In this document: piece after piece, positions 38,401-47,041 of the stretch | Numbering within the stretch: position 1 is the first letter of the stretch | Layout: the number at the start of each line of letters is the position of its first letter | Assembly (NCBI RefSeq): GCF_013177735.1 | Contig: NZ_WOEZ01000117.1 | Location: 24,087 to 88,086, forward strand | Direction of reading: 5' to 3' | From: Paraburkholderia elongata | Lineage (GTDB): Bacteria; Pseudomonadota; Gammaproteobacteria; Burkholderiales; Burkholderiaceae | Length of the DNA: 64,000 nt | The notes under the pieces: model-generated | Seen by the model: the letters and a program-made list of their open reading frames with translations, nothing else | What the model was told of the DNA's origin: nothing | Databases searched by the model: none | Position numbers and translations under genes: made by a program

Positions 38401-39531
38401 TCAGATGTCGTAAACCGCTTTGACGAGATTGATGCGACGCGGATTGCGTTCCATCTGGTCGCTCATGTGATTCATGACGTAACCGACGGCGACGCCGGCA
38501 ACCGGGTCAGCGTAGCAAAAGGCCCCCCCCCAGCCACCATGGCCGAACGCGGCCGTGTTCGGCCCAAAATCGCCGACGTGGTTGGTGAGAAACCCGGCGG
38601 ACCAACTCCGCCGCATCTGGCGCACTTCGTCGATCCCGTCAAACCGTAACTTCGTAGCTTCAGCGATGACGTCTGGCTTCACAAGCCGGGGGCCGTCATG
38701 ACCTGCATCAAGCAACAGGGCGCACATACTCGCCAGACTTCGTGCGTTGGCGAAACAATTGGCGGCAAAGAACTCCGAAGCCTGAAATTCGGGTGTCGCC
38801 TGCAACGGCACGTCGACGACAGGATTGATCAGCGCTCGCTGCGCCTCACTAGTGACCTTCACGGTTTTCGTCACATCCAATTTTTTGGATTCGATAAGGT
38901 CCGCCGCACGAGACCGGTCGGCATGCGGAAGCCCAACGGAAATTTCCAACCCCAACTTGGCCTTGAGCTCATCGGCCACAAATTGTTTGATCGAGCGGCC
39001 CTCGACCCGTCTGAACAGAGCGTCAGCAAGAATGCCGACAACGTTGCTATAGCCTGCTCGCTCACCGGGATTCCAAAACGGCTTCTGAGCTGCGAGCCGA
39101 CAGGCGGCGGGCTCGCCCGCAAAAAGATCCTCGAGTGTGGCAGGCGTGTCAAAGCCGGTGATGCCGCTTTGGTGCGCAAGCAGCATGGCGACGGTGACAT
39201 CACCTTTGCCCTCAGCCGCAAACTCCGGCCAATAGGTGCTCACCTTGTCTCCATAGGAAATGAGGCCCCGGTCGACCAGAATCGCGAAGCAAACGCCCGC
39301 AACTGCCTTGGAGACGGACCAGACGCAAGCCACCGTATCGGCACTCCAGGGCGCTTGGCGCGCAGCGTCTTTCCAGCCGCCCCAGAGATTGGCCACCAAC
39401 GCGCCGTCGGCTATTACCGTGTAGCCGGCACCCACCTCACCCATCTCTCGAAAATTCCGAGCGAAGGCCTCGCGCAGTCGTTCATATTTCGGCGCGCAAT
39501 AACCGTAAAGTACAACGTCATCCGCCTGCAT
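38401..39531 (-). CDS. beta-lactamase-fold serine esterase (family VIII carboxylesterase-like)
   Basis: A 376-residue paralog of 2,758-3,894. The nucleophile box S-V-S-K is at residues 72-75 when counted from the ATG at 39,531, the Tyr motif A-G-Y-S-N is near 160, and a C-terminal HGGWGG block is kept. The chosen ATG (MQADDVV) is preceded by GAGGAG; an ATG 19 codons upstream (39,588) is the alternative. It probably hydrolyses an ester or lactone in the same catabolic network as the extradiol dioxygenase downstream. Confidence 0.88.
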   Translation of the reverse strand: MQADDVVLYGYCAPKYERLREAFARNFREMGEVGAGYTVIADGALVANLWGGWKDAARQAPWSADTVACVWSVSKAVAGVCFAILVDRGLISYGDKVSTYWPEFAAEGKGDVTVAMLLAHQSGITGFDTPATLEDLFAGEPAACRLAAQKPFWNPGERAGYSNVVGILADALFRRVEGRSIKQFVADELKAKLGLEISVGLPHADRSRAADLIESKKLDVTKTVKVTSEAQRALINPVVDVPLQATPEFQASEFFAANCFANARSLASMCALLLDAGHDGPRLVKPDVIAEATKLRFDGIDEVRQMRRSWSAGFLTNHVGDFGPNTAAFGHGGWGGAFCYADPVAGVAVGYVMNHMSDQMERNPRRINLVKAVYDI

Positions 39532-39927
39532 TTCGTTCGAACTCCTCACTGTCACCTCCGTTTGATAGGTAGCGCGTATGTTATCCATCTCGCTGTCTGT
39601 TTATATTATACGTCTTAGAAAGTTTATCTGACAAGTGCGTATGTTTTATTTTTTGGGCATGCTGATGTCCCGGATGTGTGCGATTTGACAGGAGGCGATA
39701 GACATGGAATCGTCCCCCAAGCGGTAACGGAACGATCGGTTGACATTTAAGATGCCACGGAGTCGCCGACGGCGTCATTGCGCATAACAGCATCAGGGGT
39801 TCGAGCACTCGTGGCCGGGCGTCGTCTTTCAGTTGCGGGTGACAACGCCTATCTCAAGTCCCTGATCGACTCCATGGGATACGCGCCCACACCAAGAGAC
39901 GGGGCTGACGTGACTGGATAGAGTAAG
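39532..39927. other. intergenic region with AT-rich promoter-like sequence
   Basis: About 400 bp between the double-TetR gene and the esterase. The stretch 39,598-39,660 is strongly AT-rich, with TATATTATA at 39,602-39,610. It carries a TGAC-N6-GTATGT element (39,629-39,644). No gene was recognised. Confidence 0.4.
39629..39644 (+). promoter_or_regulatory. TGAC-N6-GTATGT element
   Basis: TGAC-AAGTGC-GTATGT, the same consensus as at 6,641 and 32,512, but here its orientation is opposite to the nearest gene (the esterase, 98 bp away). A protein-binding site could work in either orientation. Confidence 0.35.
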
Positions 39928-41250
39928 CTACTTCGATTCTGAACTGCGCAATCCGAACAGCAGCAAACTGCTGATTTCGCGAGCCAAGGTTGTGCTGGAA
40001 AGACGTCGCGCTGAGGCCCCCCACTGCGAAACGTAGGCGAAAGCGCCAACAGAAGCTATCCGCACCGGGGCGATGTCAAATTTCCGCAGGCTGCCGTCCT
40101 CAATGCCGCGCTCATTGAGCTTCAACGTCCGGTCCAAGATCGTGTTCATCCTAGACACGAGCTGCTTCCTGAGATGAGGAGGAAAATTTTCGACACCAGT
40201 CGTAAACCACAAAGGATGGACATCAGAGAGTTGAAGCTGCACATGAAGCTCGACGATCGCCCGCGTGTATTCAACTCCGTCGGCGCTGTTCTCTACTACG
40301 TTGAGAATTCGTTCCTGGATATCAAGAGTTCGGTGGTAACAGTAAGCGACAAACTCGGGCTTACTCTTGAAGGCGTGATAGATCACTCCCTTCGTGAGAC
40401 CGACCGCGGCTGCAACGTCATCCAGCGAAACCCCGTCGATGCCTCGTTCGTTGAAGAGGCGCGATCCGGCCTGCGCTAGCCCTGCAAGCCTCTGCTCACG
40501 CGGCGTCGTGGGCGTCGGCATTTTGACATCGGCAAGTCGCTTTCGGACCGCCGGGCGCTCCTCTTTACCTGCCGCGATGCCCTCAATGATCATCTGAGGC
40601 ACCGCCTTAGCCATGCGTTGGGTCAAAGTGCCATCTGACACGTTCAACCACAATCTAGAAAGCGGAGCCCAGGTCAAGACGCCGAAAATGGCTTCGGCCA
40701 CGATATCGACGTTGCACTTACGTATCGAACCGTCCTTGACGCCAACGGTGAGCAGCGTTTGCAGTTCTGCCACATTTCGCTGTTGCGCGGCAATGACAGA
40801 TTGGCACTGCTCGGCCGAGAGCAGTCCGATCTCACTGAAGACAGCCATTGGACGATGGCTGGGGCTGCTCATTAGCTCGACAAAGGTCGCCACCTTCGCG
40901 AGTCCCGGGCCATGCGTAACCCCGGCACGCTGGAGGTCCGAGTGAATGAGTTCACATGTTCGCAGATAGCATTGATGGACGAGGTCGTACCGATCCGAGC
41001 AATAGTGGTATAGGGCCGCTCGCGTTAGGCCGACGCGCCGCGCGATCAACGTCAGTTCGGCGCTCGAAACGCCGGCCCGCATGAACTCTATGGTCGCCTC
41101 ATCGAGGATCGCCCCATGCCGTGCCTCCCGCGCCTCATCGCTCAGTGAGCGCCTCCGCGTCCGACGCGGTGACTCGTCTTCTCTAGGCAGTCCTGAAGCC
41201 CCGCCCTCCGGCGACAAATCGTTCGAGCAGAAGCGCCAACTCTCGGCCAT
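39928..41250 (-). CDS. transcriptional regulator with two fused TetR domains
   Basis: A 440-residue member of the same double-TetR group. The first HTH reads LTLIARRVGLTRAALYHYC and the second LDDVAAAVGLTKGVIYHAF. It has a longer, Arg-rich N-terminus (about 35 residues, including R-R-T-R-R-R) before the first domain, absent from the other two. A start further in cannot be excluded. It lies 30 bp downstream of the crotonase gene at 41,281 on the same strand, so it may be co-transcribed with the block that begins at 48,202. Confidence 0.88.
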   Translation of the reverse strand: MAESWRFCSNDLSPEGGASGLPREDESPRRTRRRSLSDEAREARHGAILDEATIEFMRAGVSSAELTLIARRVGLTRAALYHYCSDRYDLVHQCYLRTCELIHSDLQRAGVTHGPGLAKVATFVELMSSPSHRPMAVFSEIGLLSAEQCQSVIAAQQRNVAELQTLLTVGVKDGSIRKCNVDIVAEAIFGVLTWAPLSRLWLNVSDGTLTQRMAKAVPQMIIEGIAAGKEERPAVRKRLADVKMPTPTTPREQRLAGLAQAGSRLFNERGIDGVSLDDVAAAVGLTKGVIYHAFKSKPEFVAYCYHRTLDIQERILNVVENSADGVEYTRAIVELHVQLQLSDVHPLWFTTGVENFPPHLRKQLVSRMNTILDRTLKLNERGIEDGSLRKFDIAPVRIASVGAFAYVSQWGASARRLSSTTLAREISSLLLFGLRSSESK

Positions 41251-41280
41251 TTTGATTCCTGTGGCGATTACGTTGTGAGG

Positions 41281-42081
41281 CTACTTTTCCAAGGGGATCA
41301 CACCCCCGAACCGGGGTATGCGCTTTTCCCGGAATGCGGCGACTCCTTCCACGAAGTCAGGACTGCGCCCAGCCTCACACTGCAGGCGCCGCTCGAGGGC
41401 GAGCTGATCGACAAACTTTTCCTCTAGCGCCGACCATGCGAGGCGACGCACCAGACCCAATGCGTGGGTAGGCCCCGCGGCGAGACGCCGGGCGAAGTCC
41501 ATCGCTAGGTCAAGAACCTGCCCATCGGGCGACACACGATTGATGATCCCCCACTCAAGCGCCTGAGACGCACTGATCTTCTCGGCGAGCAGCATCGCCT
41601 CCATTGCACGGACGCGCCCCGCAGATTTCGCCAGCAAATAGGCCGAGCCTCCATCGGGTACGAGGCCAATACGGGAAAACGCCTGAAGGAAGTATGCACT
41701 TTGCGCGGCAACGACGAGGTCACCGGACAAGGCGACCGAGCAGCCTACGCCCGCCGCAGGACCGTTGACCGCGGTCACGAACGGAACTGCGAGATTGTGG
41801 ATAACCGCCATCAGCGGATTGAATAGACGTTCCAGTCGCTCGCCAGCGTCGCGCTCGCTCGTCGGCTTGTCGGCGGGGCTGACGTTGAGATTGACGCCGG
41901 ACGAGAAGCCGCGGCCATTTCCTGTTAGCACGATCGCCCTCGCTTCGCGTTCGGCCTGCAGCAACCTTTCAATCAGCAACTCGCACATCGCATCAGAGAA
42001 TGCGTTGAGAGCACCCGGGTCGTTTAGACGAACAATCGCCACATCGTCCACACATTGATAGTTCACGAGACTTTCAGACAT
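41281..42081 (-). CDS. enoyl-CoA hydratase/isomerase (crotonase family)
   Basis: A 266-residue crotonase closely related to 420-1,214: GRGFSSGVNL, NGPAAGVGCS, FSRIGLVPDGGSAYLL and AEKISASQALEWGIINRV. The shared D-G-G-S in the second block indicates the same reaction for both. ATG at 42,081 follows GAAGGAAG. The two copies sit in different gene sets, so they may serve parallel branches or be a duplication of a module that also includes the esterases and double-TetR regulators. Confidence 0.88.
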   Translation of the reverse strand: MSESLVNYQCVDDVAIVRLNDPGALNAFSDAMCELLIERLLQAEREARAIVLTGNGRGFSSGVNLNVSPADKPTSERDAGERLERLFNPLMAVIHNLAVPFVTAVNGPAAGVGCSVALSGDLVVAAQSAYFLQAFSRIGLVPDGGSAYLLAKSAGRVRAMEAMLLAEKISASQALEWGIINRVSPDGQVLDLAMDFARRLAAGPTHALGLVRRLAWSALEEKFVDQLALERRLQCEAGRSPDFVEGVAAFREKRIPRFGGVIPLEK

Positions 42082-42248
42082 TTGATCTTCCTTCGAGAGT
42101 CACGCTGAGGTCCGCTAGGTCCCCAGCGCACGATGATTGCCGACGCCATATCGCCAACCGCACACAGGGAAACCACGCTGCGGCGCAAGCGACGAGAGTG
42201 ATAGAAAGTGCGTCACATGACGCGTAGCTGACACCACGCCTCACCAAA

Positions 42249-43556
42249 TCATGCGCTTCCCCCGCTTGCTACAATCGCTACACAATCGCCGAAACCAATA
42301 GAGCGGAAACCTTCCGCAGAGGCGGTCGCTTTCAAACGAATCTCATCGCTGTCCTCAAGATAAAACCGCGATTCCCCAGAAGGAAGTTCAAGAGGCTGCT
42401 TTCCGTTTTGGCTGATCTCCAAGAGACAGCCAGCGCCCCCCGGTTGCGCTGATGAGATCGTTCCGCTGCCCAGAAGGTCGGCGGGCACCAAATTGCATCC
42501 ATTCACCGTATGGTGAGCGATCATCTGCGCGACCGTCCAATACATGTCACTCGCCCGGCCAGCGCTGAGCCTGTGGGGTGGGCGCCCCTGTTTCCGCATC
42601 TGCGCCGTTGTCAAAAAGACCTCAAGTTGGATCGAAAGTGCGTCTCCACTCCCACCCGTCGTCGTGACAAGATAAGGCAAGAGTTCAGGATCGTCGACGG
42701 TGCGCGCATTGTGCGGCATCAAAAATGGGATCATCGCCTCGGCCGTGACGACCCATGGTGAAATAGTGGTATGGAAACTCTTCGACAGGAACGGCCCAAG
42801 CGGCTGAAATTCCCAGGCCTGGAGGTCGCGCGCCGACCAGTCATTGACTAGGCAGAATCCCGCAACCCGGCCAAAAGCGTCGTCGACGGAAACGGCGCTG
42901 CCTAGCTCGTTCTCGCCAGCAATCCAGACACCCAACTCGAGTTCGTAGTCCAGTCGTTGGCTCGGACCGAAGACGGGCGTAGTGAAATCGGGAGGTTTCC
43001 GCTGCCCGCAGGGACGCCGTACAGGTTGACCGGACACGCGGATCGAGGACGAGCGGCTGTGATAAGCGATCGGGAGGAACTTATAGTTTGCCGGCAAGGG
43101 AGAATTGGGGTTAACCAGCCTTCCGCCGTTTGTAGCGTGATGAATGCCGGCGAAGAAATCGGTGAAATCACCGACGCGCGCAGGTACGTGCATTTGGCAT
43201 CGGGCGGCCGAGTGAAGGTGCATTTGCACCTCCATCTGTCGCTCAGGATTACTAAGCAGGTCGAACAACGCGTGACGCAAGGCACGGCGCTGCGCGGCTG
43301 GCGCCCCGAACAAAGAGTTGAGTTCAACTGCGGACAGCAGGGGGGCGACGTCAGGCGGCAGTCGCCCATCCAGCGCCAGACTACGCAGGTCCACGATCTC
43401 ATCGCCTATCGCACATCCGATCCTCGGCTCCTCTCCGGCGACGCTGAAGACGCCTAGTGGCAGGTTCTGGATCGGGAATTCCCGATGAGCGCGGGCGCTG
43501 TCCACCCACGTCTCCGCGTCTGGGTCGTGCGTCCGATCTGTCGAAGTCATGTTCAT
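42249..43556 (-). CDS. fah: fumarylacetoacetase
   Basis: A 435-residue full-length fumarylacetoacetate hydrolase, with the N-terminal SH3-like domain (about 1-120) and the catalytic domain. Metal and catalytic residues match the known enzyme: Asp133 in D-F-T-D-F-F, His140 in I-H-H-A-T-N, Glu204 and Glu206 in E-L-E-L-G, and Asp238 in N-D-W-S-A-R-D. It cleaves fumarylacetoacetate to fumarate and acetoacetate, the last step of the homogentisate pathway. No homogentisate dioxygenase or maleylacetoacetate isomerase is nearby. It may therefore hydrolyse another beta-diketone; both readings are open. It starts 23 bp after the nitroreductase-like stop. Confidence 0.93.
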   Translation of the reverse strand: MNMTSTDRTHDPDAETWVDSARAHREFPIQNLPLGVFSVAGEEPRIGCAIGDEIVDLRSLALDGRLPPDVAPLLSAVELNSLFGAPAAQRRALRHALFDLLSNPERQMEVQMHLHSAARCQMHVPARVGDFTDFFAGIHHATNGGRLVNPNSPLPANYKFLPIAYHSRSSSIRVSGQPVRRPCGQRKPPDFTTPVFGPSQRLDYELELGVWIAGENELGSAVSVDDAFGRVAGFCLVNDWSARDLQAWEFQPLGPFLSKSFHTTISPWVVTAEAMIPFLMPHNARTVDDPELLPYLVTTTGGSGDALSIQLEVFLTTAQMRKQGRPPHRLSAGRASDMYWTVAQMIAHHTVNGCNLVPADLLGSGTISSAQPGGAGCLLEISQNGKQPLELPSGESRFYLEDSDEIRLKATASAEGFRSIGFGDCVAIVASGGSA

Positions 43557-43579
43557 TGATTCTATCCAAGCAAGTACGT

Positions 43580-44194
43580 TCAGATGATTTTTGCTGCTTC
43601 GGTGAACTCCAACCGGGGTTGACGGGGAAACAGCAATTCATCCGTTCCGTAGCCGAGATTGCAGAGAAAATTCGCTTCAATCCTGGTTCCGTCGAAGAAA
43701 GTTCGCGTGACGCCACCGGCATCGAATCCCGACATCGGCCCCACATCCAGACCAAGCGCGCGCGCGGCCAGCATCAAATAGGCGCCCTGAAGCGATCCGT
43801 TGCGAAAAGCGTGATCGCGCGCCACGTCAGGATCCTGGAAATGGGCGGCGATGTCCGGCGCATGGGGGAAGAGCCGACCAAGATGGCGAGGGAAATCCAA
43901 GTCGTAGCCAATGATCGCGCAGACTGGCGCCTTCATTACGCTCTCGAGGTTCGTGCCCAATAGAAAGGACGCAAGTCTCGCCTTGGCATCCTCGCTTTTC
44001 ACGAAGATCAAACGCACCGGTGAACCATTGACGGATGTCGGGCCAAACTTGAGCAACTCGTAGAGTTCCTTTAGGAGCGCATCAGGCACCGGAATCGGCG
44101 CCCAAGACTTGCGTGTCCGCGCGGTTCGAAAGAGTTGGTCTAGCGCCAGATCGTCGAGCCGACCCGACGACGCCTGTCGATGCAGATTCTCCAT
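43580..44194 (-). CDS. nitroreductase-fold NAD(P)H oxidoreductase (RutE/HadB-like)
   Basis: About 204 residues of the FMN-dependent nitroreductase fold. The pattern F-G-P-T-S-V-N-G-S-P, A-R-A-L-G-L-D-V-G-P-M-S-G-F-D and N-F-L-C-N-L-G-Y-G resembles the RutE/HadB group, which reduces malonic semialdehyde or related small carbonyls. The ATG at 44,194 fits the family N-terminus; a GTG at 44,224 would add ten residues. It precedes the fumarylacetoacetase gene, suggesting one operon. The role in this pathway is unknown. Confidence 0.85.
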   Translation of the reverse strand: MENLHRQASSGRLDDLALDQLFRTARTRKSWAPIPVPDALLKELYELLKFGPTSVNGSPVRLIFVKSEDAKARLASFLLGTNLESVMKAPVCAIIGYDLDFPRHLGRLFPHAPDIAAHFQDPDVARDHAFRNGSLQGAYLMLAARALGLDVGPMSGFDAGGVTRTFFDGTRIEANFLCNLGYGTDELLFPRQPRLEFTEAAKII

Positions 44195-44408
44195 TTGCTC
44201 GGATGTCCCCTCATTAGATGTCACAACACCGCTCCGTCGATCCGTTTGTTGAGCGACCGCCTCTCAATCTGGCGCCCTCGCGCGAATTCGCAGCGTTCGA
44301 TTAGTGGCATCAGAACGCCTTGTTGCCATTACTATACCCGTTTGTCACTTCACAATGCAATTAGGTATGCCAAAATGGAACGACGGATTCACTCTTTTAG
44401 AGCATCGC

Positions 44409-45605
44409 TCAGGCGCGCTCAAAGATGGCAGCGATGCCCTGCCCGCCGCCTATGCACATCGTCTCAAGTGCATAGCGCCCCTGGCGCCGCTGCAGCTCAT
44501 TCAGCATCGTTGCCAAGATGCGGCCGCCGGTCGCGCCGATCGGATGACCGAGCGAGATTCCTGAGCCGTTGACGTTAAGTCTGTCGGGATCGTGCCAGTC
44601 CCACTCTTTCAACACCGCTAGCACCTGAGACGCAAAGGCTTCGTTCAGCTCGACGAGATCCATGTCATCGAGCGATAGGCCCGTTTTGCGAAATAGCTTT
44701 TCCGTCGCCGGCACTGGGCCGATACCCATGCGAGACGGCTCACAGCCTGCCACCGCCCAGCTAACGAACCACGCCATCGGATCGAGCTTCAAATCGTCTA
44801 GCAGATCTTCTGCGACGACAATGCACGCAGATGCGGCATCGTTCTGCTGGCTGGAATTACCCGCCGTGCAGACCCCCCCCTCATGAACCACACGCAGCTT
44901 GGCCAGCCCTTCCATGCTCGTGTCGGCGCGAATGCCTTCGTCCCGATCGAAGATAACAGGCTCGCCCTTGCGCTGCGCCACTGGCACTGGAACCAACTCG
45001 TGGGAGAACTTCCCCTCCGCCCAAGCCGCCGCGGCACGACGGTGGCTGCGCATCGAATATTCGTCCGCCGCTTCGCGGCTGATCCCAAAATCCTTCGCGA
45101 GATTGTCAGCCGTCTCCATCATGCTGCGGACCACCCCGAAGCGCCATTCGGGTTGCGATCGGACTCGGCCTCGTTCCAGCCGGTCGTACAGCACGACGCT
45201 GCCGGCGCGGGAGCCCCAGCGCTGCGTTGTCGAATAGAATTCGCAATTGCTCATCGATTCAGCGCCGCCCGCGATCACGACATCGGCCGCGCCGGTTTGC
45301 ACCATCATCGCAGCCGTCGTTATCGCCATGAGCCCACTGCCGCAGCGCCGTTCCATTTCCATACCGGCGACGCTGATCGGAAAACCCGCGTTAAGCGCAC
45401 ACCAGCGCCCGAGCGCCGGCGCCTCGCCGTTGCCATAGGCGTGACCAAAAATGACGTCGTCGATGCGCCCGGGGTCGATGCCCGTCCGCTCTACGAGCGC
45501 CTTGAGCACAATCGTGCCTAGATCCTCCATCTTCAGCGGAGTCAGGGCGCCCCCGAATGCGCCCACGGCTGTTCTTAGGGGAGATACGATGGCTGCACGT
45601 CTCAA
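44409..45605 (-). CDS. acetyl-CoA acyltransferase (thiolase)
   Basis: A 398-residue thiolase with Cys in E-M-E-R-R-C-G-S-G (about residue 88), V-E-L-N-E-A-F-A-S-Q, G-S-G-I-S-L-G-H-P-I-G-A-T-G and T-M-C-I-G-G-G-Q-G. The start is probably TTG at 45,605: AGGAGA lies upstream at suitable distance, and the protein begins MRRAAIVSPLRTAVG like other thiolases with no ATG available. A weak start may set a low expression level. It lies 24 bp after the CoA-transferase gene on the same strand. Confidence 0.9.
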   Translation of the reverse strand: MRRAAIVSPLRTAVGAFGGALTPLKMEDLGTIVLKALVERTGIDPGRIDDVIFGHAYGNGEAPALGRWCALNAGFPISVAGMEMERRCGSGLMAITTAAMMVQTGAADVVIAGGAESMSNCEFYSTTQRWGSRAGSVVLYDRLERGRVRSQPEWRFGVVRSMMETADNLAKDFGISREAADEYSMRSHRRAAAAWAEGKFSHELVPVPVAQRKGEPVIFDRDEGIRADTSMEGLAKLRVVHEGGVCTAGNSSQQNDAASACIVVAEDLLDDLKLDPMAWFVSWAVAGCEPSRMGIGPVPATEKLFRKTGLSLDDMDLVELNEAFASQVLAVLKEWDWHDPDRLNVNGSGISLGHPIGATGGRILATMLNELQRRQGRYALETMCIGGGQGIAAIFERA

Positions 45606-45629
45606 AGGAAAGTCTCCTGTTTAGTGATA

Positions 45630-46880
45630 TCAACCGAAGGTCGCGCGAAGCGCGCGCCATTCCTCTTCCAATTCCGCGCGAAACTGGGGCGCCGCGACTG
45701 TGATCAGAGCCTGCGCGCGCTCATCGATCCCCTTATCGCGCAACTCGGCCACGCCATGTTCGGTGACGACCGTATCGATGTCCGAGCGGGCCACGCTGAC
45801 GCTGGGTCGGGCGAGGCGCGCAACGATGCGCGACACCATTCCCCGCTCCGCCGTTGCCGGGAGCGCGATAATTGATCGTCCGCCAGGCGAAAAGGTCGCT
45901 GCACGCATGAAGTCCGGCCCCCCGCCAACACCGCTAGACAAGGCGTTCCCTTGCCACTCGACGTTCACCTGGCCGAACAGGTCCACCTCCAAAGCCGAGT
46001 TAATGCTGTGCAATCGTGGTGTGTCGATCAGTGCAGGCAAGCCGTGGGTTTCGAGGGTCGTAGCGAATTCCACAAGATCGGTGTCCTGCAGCCAGTTATA
46101 GAAATCGACTGAGCCGTAAGCGATGCCGGCAAGATGGGCTCCGCCGTCAGCCAACGCGCCAGCCTCGGCCAGCTCGCGCAACCCGCCATTCGCCATACCC
46201 GACCGTAGAACGAGTCCGCGATGATCACGCAGAAACGTCCAGACCCTGTCTGGCGCGCTACCGATCCCAGTCTGAATGTGAGCACCGTCAGGAATCAAAG
46301 CTGCGACTGTTCGCGCAATGGCGGCCGCCGTTTCTGTTTCCCTCGCGACCGGCGCCTCGACCAACGGCCCCTCTAGCGTCACCACCAGATCCGCATCAGC
46401 AATAGAGAGCATGCGAGCGCGCGGCAGAATCGGCATTGCTGGATTGATGAGCAGCACCTTGAACATCGCGTTCGGCCACACCAGCGGCGTGAAATCGCTT
46501 GCGACGCCAAGCGAGCACAAGCCGTCTGCATTGGGCGGCGCTACATGTGCGACAGCTACGTCGCAGGCGATCGCCTGAAGATAACGCGCCGCGCCCCAAT
46601 ACGTCCGTGGCAGAAGCGTCACCCGCCCCTGGGCGAAGCTGTCACGCATACAGGCTGGCAGCATGAAGGTTGTCACGGTACAGTCAGGGGCGAGTCCGCC
46701 ATAGTCCAACGTCTCGTTCATGCCAGGAACGAGGCCGCTGACGAAGCGCACGCCCGCGCTTACCTCCGGTTGGTCCCGCAGCGCAGTTGCCAGCGCTCGA
46801 GATTCTCCGGTAGCGCCGGGAATATAGATGGTCCGGCCAGACCGAAAAGCCGACAAAAGGACGTCAAGATGGCACGCCAT
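45630..46880 (-). CDS. acetyl-CoA hydrolase/transferase family CoA transferase
   Basis: A 416-residue class I CoA transferase of the acetate:CoA or 4-hydroxybutyrate:CoA type. G-I-G-S-A-P-D-R-V, S-I-N-S-A-L-E-V-D-L-F-G-Q-V-N (containing the likely catalytic Glu) and the T-E-H-G-V-A-E-L-R-D-K-G segment near the C-terminus are all typical. It moves CoA between acyl groups, so it could activate a carboxylate or recover CoA in the pathway. It sits between the acyl-CoA dehydrogenase and the thiolase on the same strand. Confidence 0.85.
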   Translation of the reverse strand: MACHLDVLLSAFRSGRTIYIPGATGESRALATALRDQPEVSAGVRFVSGLVPGMNETLDYGGLAPDCTVTTFMLPACMRDSFAQGRVTLLPRTYWGAARYLQAIACDVAVAHVAPPNADGLCSLGVASDFTPLVWPNAMFKVLLINPAMPILPRARMLSIADADLVVTLEGPLVEAPVARETETAAAIARTVAALIPDGAHIQTGIGSAPDRVWTFLRDHRGLVLRSGMANGGLRELAEAGALADGGAHLAGIAYGSVDFYNWLQDTDLVEFATTLETHGLPALIDTPRLHSINSALEVDLFGQVNVEWQGNALSSGVGGGPDFMRAATFSPGGRSIIALPATAERGMVSRIVARLARPSVSVARSDIDTVVTEHGVAELRDKGIDERAQALITVAAPQFRAELEEEWRALRATFG

Positions 46881-47041
46881 ATCTTATGCCCCGTACACCT
46901 TACACCGCCCAGCTCGACTAGCCAGCGAAAACATGATGGCGCTGACCGCGCCGTTGGACATCGCGGCTGAGCCTGTACGACATCCCGACATTGCGGATGA
47001 CGGACTCATGTGGTGGCGGAGTTGGTCCATTGCGGCGACTG

